From NCBI GenBank assembly GCA_012519645.1, contig JAAYPU010000087.1, positions 1-14,353 of the forward strand: 14,353 bases of DNA. Direction: 5' to 3'. Position 1 is the first letter of the stretch, and each line of letters begins with the position of its first letter. This DNA is from Clostridiales bacterium. Its GTDB lineage: Bacteria > Bacillota > Clostridia > Peptostreptococcales > JAAYPU01. This document shows, piece by piece, positions 11,832-14,353 of this stretch. A program made the position numbers and the translations under genes. Under the pieces are notes generated by a model. It saw nothing but the letters and a program-made list of their open reading frames with translations, was not told the DNA's origin and searched no databases.

Positions 11832-13505
11832 TTGAATAATATAGAACTGATAAACGTTATGATTGATCTGAATAGCGGCTTATTACAGGAAAAAGTTAAA
11901 AGAGGCACTACTGTTTTAGAGCTTATATCGTCTTTGAAATTAACTCCTAAATATAAGATAGTTGCAGCGAAGGTAAATAACCGTATGGCTGAACTCACAT
12001 TTCCATTAACCGATGATTGCCGGGTCGATTTAATAGATTTATCCGATACAGATGGAAACAGAATATATCAAAGAAGCTTGAGCTTCGTTTTTATTAAAGC
12101 GGCAAGAGATATATTAGGAGATTGTGAGGTTTTAATTGAGCATTCATTAAGTAAAGGTATATATTGTGAAATTAAATACCAAAGTAATATTGATGAAAAA
12201 GATATCAGTGCTATAAAACAAAGGATGCAAGAGATCATAGATGAGGATATACCCTTTAAAAAAGAGCAGATATCCATAGAAGAAGCAATGCGTATATTTA
12301 AGGAACAAGGCATGGAGAGTCAAGTCAAGATTCTTAAATTTGCACAAAAGGATTATGTTAATATTTACAGCTGCGGGCAGCTTAAAAACTACTTTTACGG
12401 ATATATGGTTCCGAGTACAGGTTATTTAAATTTGTTTGATTTAATTCCTTATAAAAGCGGAGTGATTCTAAGATTTCCGCAAAAAGAAGCCCCCGACAGA
12501 TTGCCGGAATACAAAGAACAGAAGAAGCTTGCTATGATTTTTAAAGAATCGGAAGATTGGGGGAAGTTATTAGGATTGGCATATGTTTCTGATTTAAATG
12601 AAAAAATTGAAACAGAAACATATGAAGACATAATAAGAATAGCAGAGGCTTTGCATGAGAAGAAAATAGCTGCTATAGCAGATAAAATCAATAAGGAGAA
12701 TAAACGCCTTATTTTGATAGCCGGTCCTTCTTCTTCCGGCAAGACTACTTTTGCTCAGAGGCTTGCAGTGCAGATGCGTGTTAATGGATTAGATCCTATA
12801 GCTTTTTCAACGGATGATTATTTTTTGGAGAGGTCCCAAACACCAAAAGATGAGAATGGTGAATATGATTTTGAATCATTGGAAGCTTTGGATTTAGAGT
12901 TATTTAATAAACATCTTAAGGATCTTCTGGAAGGCAAAGAAGTAGATCTGCCAAGCTTTAACTTCCTAAAAGGAGAAAAAGAATTTGGTAAAAGAATCAT
13001 AAAAGTATCACATAATCAACCTATTATTATTGAGGGTATACATGGCTTGAATGATAAGCTTACTGAAAAAATATCAAAAAATGATAAATTTAAAATATAT
13101 ATCAGTGCTTTAACACAGCTTAATATTGATAGCCATAATAGAATACCAACAACGGATTCACGTTTGATTAGAAGATTAGTAAGGGATAATTTATTTAGAG
13201 GACATTCCGCTAAAATGACTCTGAAATTATGGGCATCTGTAAGAAAAGGAGAGGAGAAAAACATATTTCCATTTCAAGAAGAAGCAGATATGATGTTCAA
13301 TTCTGTTTTGGTATATGAGCTTGCAGTTCTCAAAAAATATGCGGAACCTTTATTAAGGGAAATAAAAGAAGAAGATAATGAGTATATGGAAGCAAAACGG
13401 CTCCTAAGTCTCTTAAGTTATTTTTTATCTATCGATGACGAATGTGCTATATTGAATAATTCAATAATAAAAGAATTTATAGGAGGCAGCTGCTTTTTAA
13501 AATAG
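11832..13505 (+). CDS. TGS/ThrRS-like domain-uridine kinase fusion (nucleoside kinase)
   Basis: 557 residues from a TTG at 11832, chosen because GGGAG lies 9 bases upstream. A GTG three codons earlier lies within the binding site itself. Domains: N-terminal TGS (about 5-70, ending in AELTFPLTDDCRVDLIDLS), a region resembling the second additional (editing) domain of threonyl-tRNA synthetase (about 78-220, including VPSTGYLNLFDL), and a phosphoribulokinase/uridine kinase P-loop domain (about 288-490). The kinase has Walker A GPSSSGKTT (298-306), STDDYF (326-331), EGIHGLN (401-407) and SRLIRRLVRD (443-452). The family is widespread in Clostridia and Thermotogae and is annotated as a nucleoside or uridine kinase; the true substrate is not certain. 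The ThrRS zinc/editing residues are missing. It starts an operon with nfo. Confidence 0.88.
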   Translation: MNNIELINVMIDLNSGLLQEKVKRGTTVLELISSLKLTPKYKIVAAKVNNRMAELTFPLTDDCRVDLIDLSDTDGNRIYQRSLSFVFIKAARDILGDCEVLIEHSLSKGIYCEIKYQSNIDEKDISAIKQRMQEIIDEDIPFKKEQISIEEAMRIFKEQGMESQVKILKFAQKDYVNIYSCGQLKNYFYGYMVPSTGYLNLFDLIPYKSGVILRFPQKEAPDRLPEYKEQKKLAMIFKESEDWGKLLGLAYVSDLNEKIETETYEDIIRIAEALHEKKIAAIADKINKENKRLILIAGPSSSGKTTFAQRLAVQMRVNGLDPIAFSTDDYFLERSQTPKDENGEYDFESLEALDLELFNKHLKDLLEGKEVDLPSFNFLKGEKEFGKRIIKVSHNQPIIIEGIHGLNDKLTEKISKNDKFKIYISALTQLNIDSHNRIPTTDSRLIRRLVRDNLFRGHSAKMTLKLWASVRKGEEKNIFPFQEEADMMFNSVLVYELAVLKKYAEPLLREIKEEDNEYMEAKRLLSLLSYFLSIDDECAILNNSIIKEFIGGSCFLK

Positions 13506-13510
13506 CAGCT
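13488..13510 (+). repeat. Hairpin across the kinase stop codon
   Basis: AGCTGCT (13488-13494) pairs with AGCAGCT (13504-13510) around an A/T-rich 9-nt loop, and the TAG stop (13503-13505) lies at the edge of the right arm. There is no U-tract after it, so read-through into nfo is expected. Confidence 0.5.
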
Positions 13511-13548
13511 TCATACAAATAGCAAAGTATTCGGGAAAGGAGAAATAA

Positions 13549-14353
13549 ATGTATAAGATAGGCTGTCATCTTTCTACTTCAAATGGATTTAAAAAAATGG
13601 GAGAAGTAGCTGTGAAAATAAATGCCAACACGTTTCAATTTTTTACCAGAAATCCAAGAGGGGGAGATGCAAGGAGTCTGATCCAATATGATTTGGATGG
13701 ATTGGCTCAAATACTAAAGGATCATGAGTTTGGTGAAATATTAGCCCATTCTCCATATACACTCAACATGGCTTCTTCAAATCCGCAGACGCGGGCTTTT
13801 GCTAAGATGATATTAACAGATGATTTAAACAGATTAGATAGAATGCCATGCAATTTATATAATATTCATCCGGGAAGTCATTCCGGACAGGGACCGGAGC
13901 AGGGCATCACTAATATTTCTGAAATTATAAATGAGGTCTTAAGTAATGATAGTAAATCGATGATTTTATTGGAGACTATGTCCGGAAAGGGAACAGAGAT
14001 AGGCAGCACCTTTCAAGAATTGCGAGTGATTATGGATCGAATCGAGCATTCCGATAAAATAGGTGTTTGCTTAGATACCTGTCATTTGTATAGTGCCGGA
14101 TATGATATAGTAAACAGATTAGAGGATGTATTGGAGGAACTGAATGACATTATTGGATTGGAAAAGGTCAAGGCTGTTCATCTGAATGACAGCATGAATG
14201 AATTCAATAGTAAAAAAGATAGGCATGCCGGTATCGGAGAAGGAAAAATTGGTTTGGAGCCGATTATCCGTTTAATGACACATCCTCAGCTTAAGCATCT
14301 GCCATTTATTTTGGAGACTCCCAATGACGTTGAGGGCCACAGCAATGAGCTGA
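13549..14353 (+). CDS. nfo: Endonuclease IV (AP endonuclease), cut by the window edge
   Basis: 268 codons are visible of the usual 275-285; the gene runs off the right edge in frame. It is a TIM-barrel zinc enzyme that cuts 5' of abasic sites in base excision repair and acts on some oxidised bases. All nine metal ligands can be placed against the family: H67, H107, E142, D176, H179, H211, D224, H226 and E256, in the motifs LAHSPY, NIHPGSH, LLETMSGKGTEIG, GVCLDTCHLYSAGYD, VHLNDS, KDRHAGIGEG and LETPN. The ATG follows AAAGGAG. It lies 43 bp after the kinase stop with no terminator between, so the two are probably co-transcribed. Confidence 0.96.
   Translation, partial: MYKIGCHLSTSNGFKKMGEVAVKINANTFQFFTRNPRGGDARSLIQYDLDGLAQILKDHEFGEILAHSPYTLNMASSNPQTRAFAKMILTDDLNRLDRMPCNLYNIHPGSHSGQGPEQGITNISEIINEVLSNDSKSMILLETMSGKGTEIGSTFQELRVIMDRIEHSDKIGVCLDTCHLYSAGYDIVNRLEDVLEELNDIIGLEKVKAVHLNDSMNEFNSKKDRHAGIGEGKIGLEPIIRLMTHPQLKHLPFILETPNDVEGHSNEL

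Overview
The window looks like chromosomal DNA from a low-GC anaerobic Firmicute, most likely class Clostridia. The basis is AT-rich codon use, strong AGGAGG-type ribosome binding sites, TTGACA/TATAAT promoters, a FeoA/FeoB/small Cys-rich protein iron module, a TGS-SAD-kinase fusion and a riboswitch-controlled metal exporter. I cannot name a genus. There are no rRNA or tRNA genes, no transposase, no CRISPR array and no phage genes. Every gene reads through without frameshift; only the last one is cut, by the window edge.

Layout. (1) 113-2934, minus strand: ferrous iron uptake. feoA has a sigma-A promoter with a perfect 19-bp Fur box just downstream of its -10. feoB has a second Fur box. A 50-residue Cys-rich membrane protein gene follows feoB and ends at a terminator. 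(2) 3339-4188, minus: a TipA-type MerR regulator with a textbook 19-bp-spacer MerR promoter/operator and a strong internal ribosome binding site. That site should also produce a free 143-residue drug-binding domain, as in Streptomyces TipAL/TipAS. (3) 4388-5450, minus: a cation diffusion facilitator whose leader matches the NiCo (czcD) riboswitch, with an overlapping terminator. (4) 5519-10375, minus: a complete livJ-livH-livM-livG-livF branched-chain amino acid type ABC importer, with a terminator-like hairpin in the livJ leader. (5) 10442-11170, minus: tcdA (t6A dehydratase). (6) 11738-14353, plus: a TGS/ThrRS-like/uridine-kinase fusion followed by endonuclease IV.

The most unusual content is between the genes. 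Almost every spacer outside the liv cluster is built from short tandem repeats with a 7-bp period. Several unrelated heptamers (CCTGAGA, TTAGTTC, CAGTTTT, TAACCTC, ATCTTAA, ATTAGGG, TCAATTG types) follow one another in blocks of up to about 160 bp. They are mixed with an 11-bp repeat family and small A/T-rich hairpins with related arms. Some blocks run right up to, or supply, the stop codons of the neighbouring genes. A 29-bp composite of three heptamer types recurs in inverted orientation 8 kb away. The arrangement resembles the STRR heptanucleotide repeats of filamentous cyanobacteria.

Three metal or drug sensing layers sit side by side: Fur for Fe(II) uptake, a Ni/Co RNA for the exporter, and a TipAS-type regulator that has no obvious efflux target next to it.
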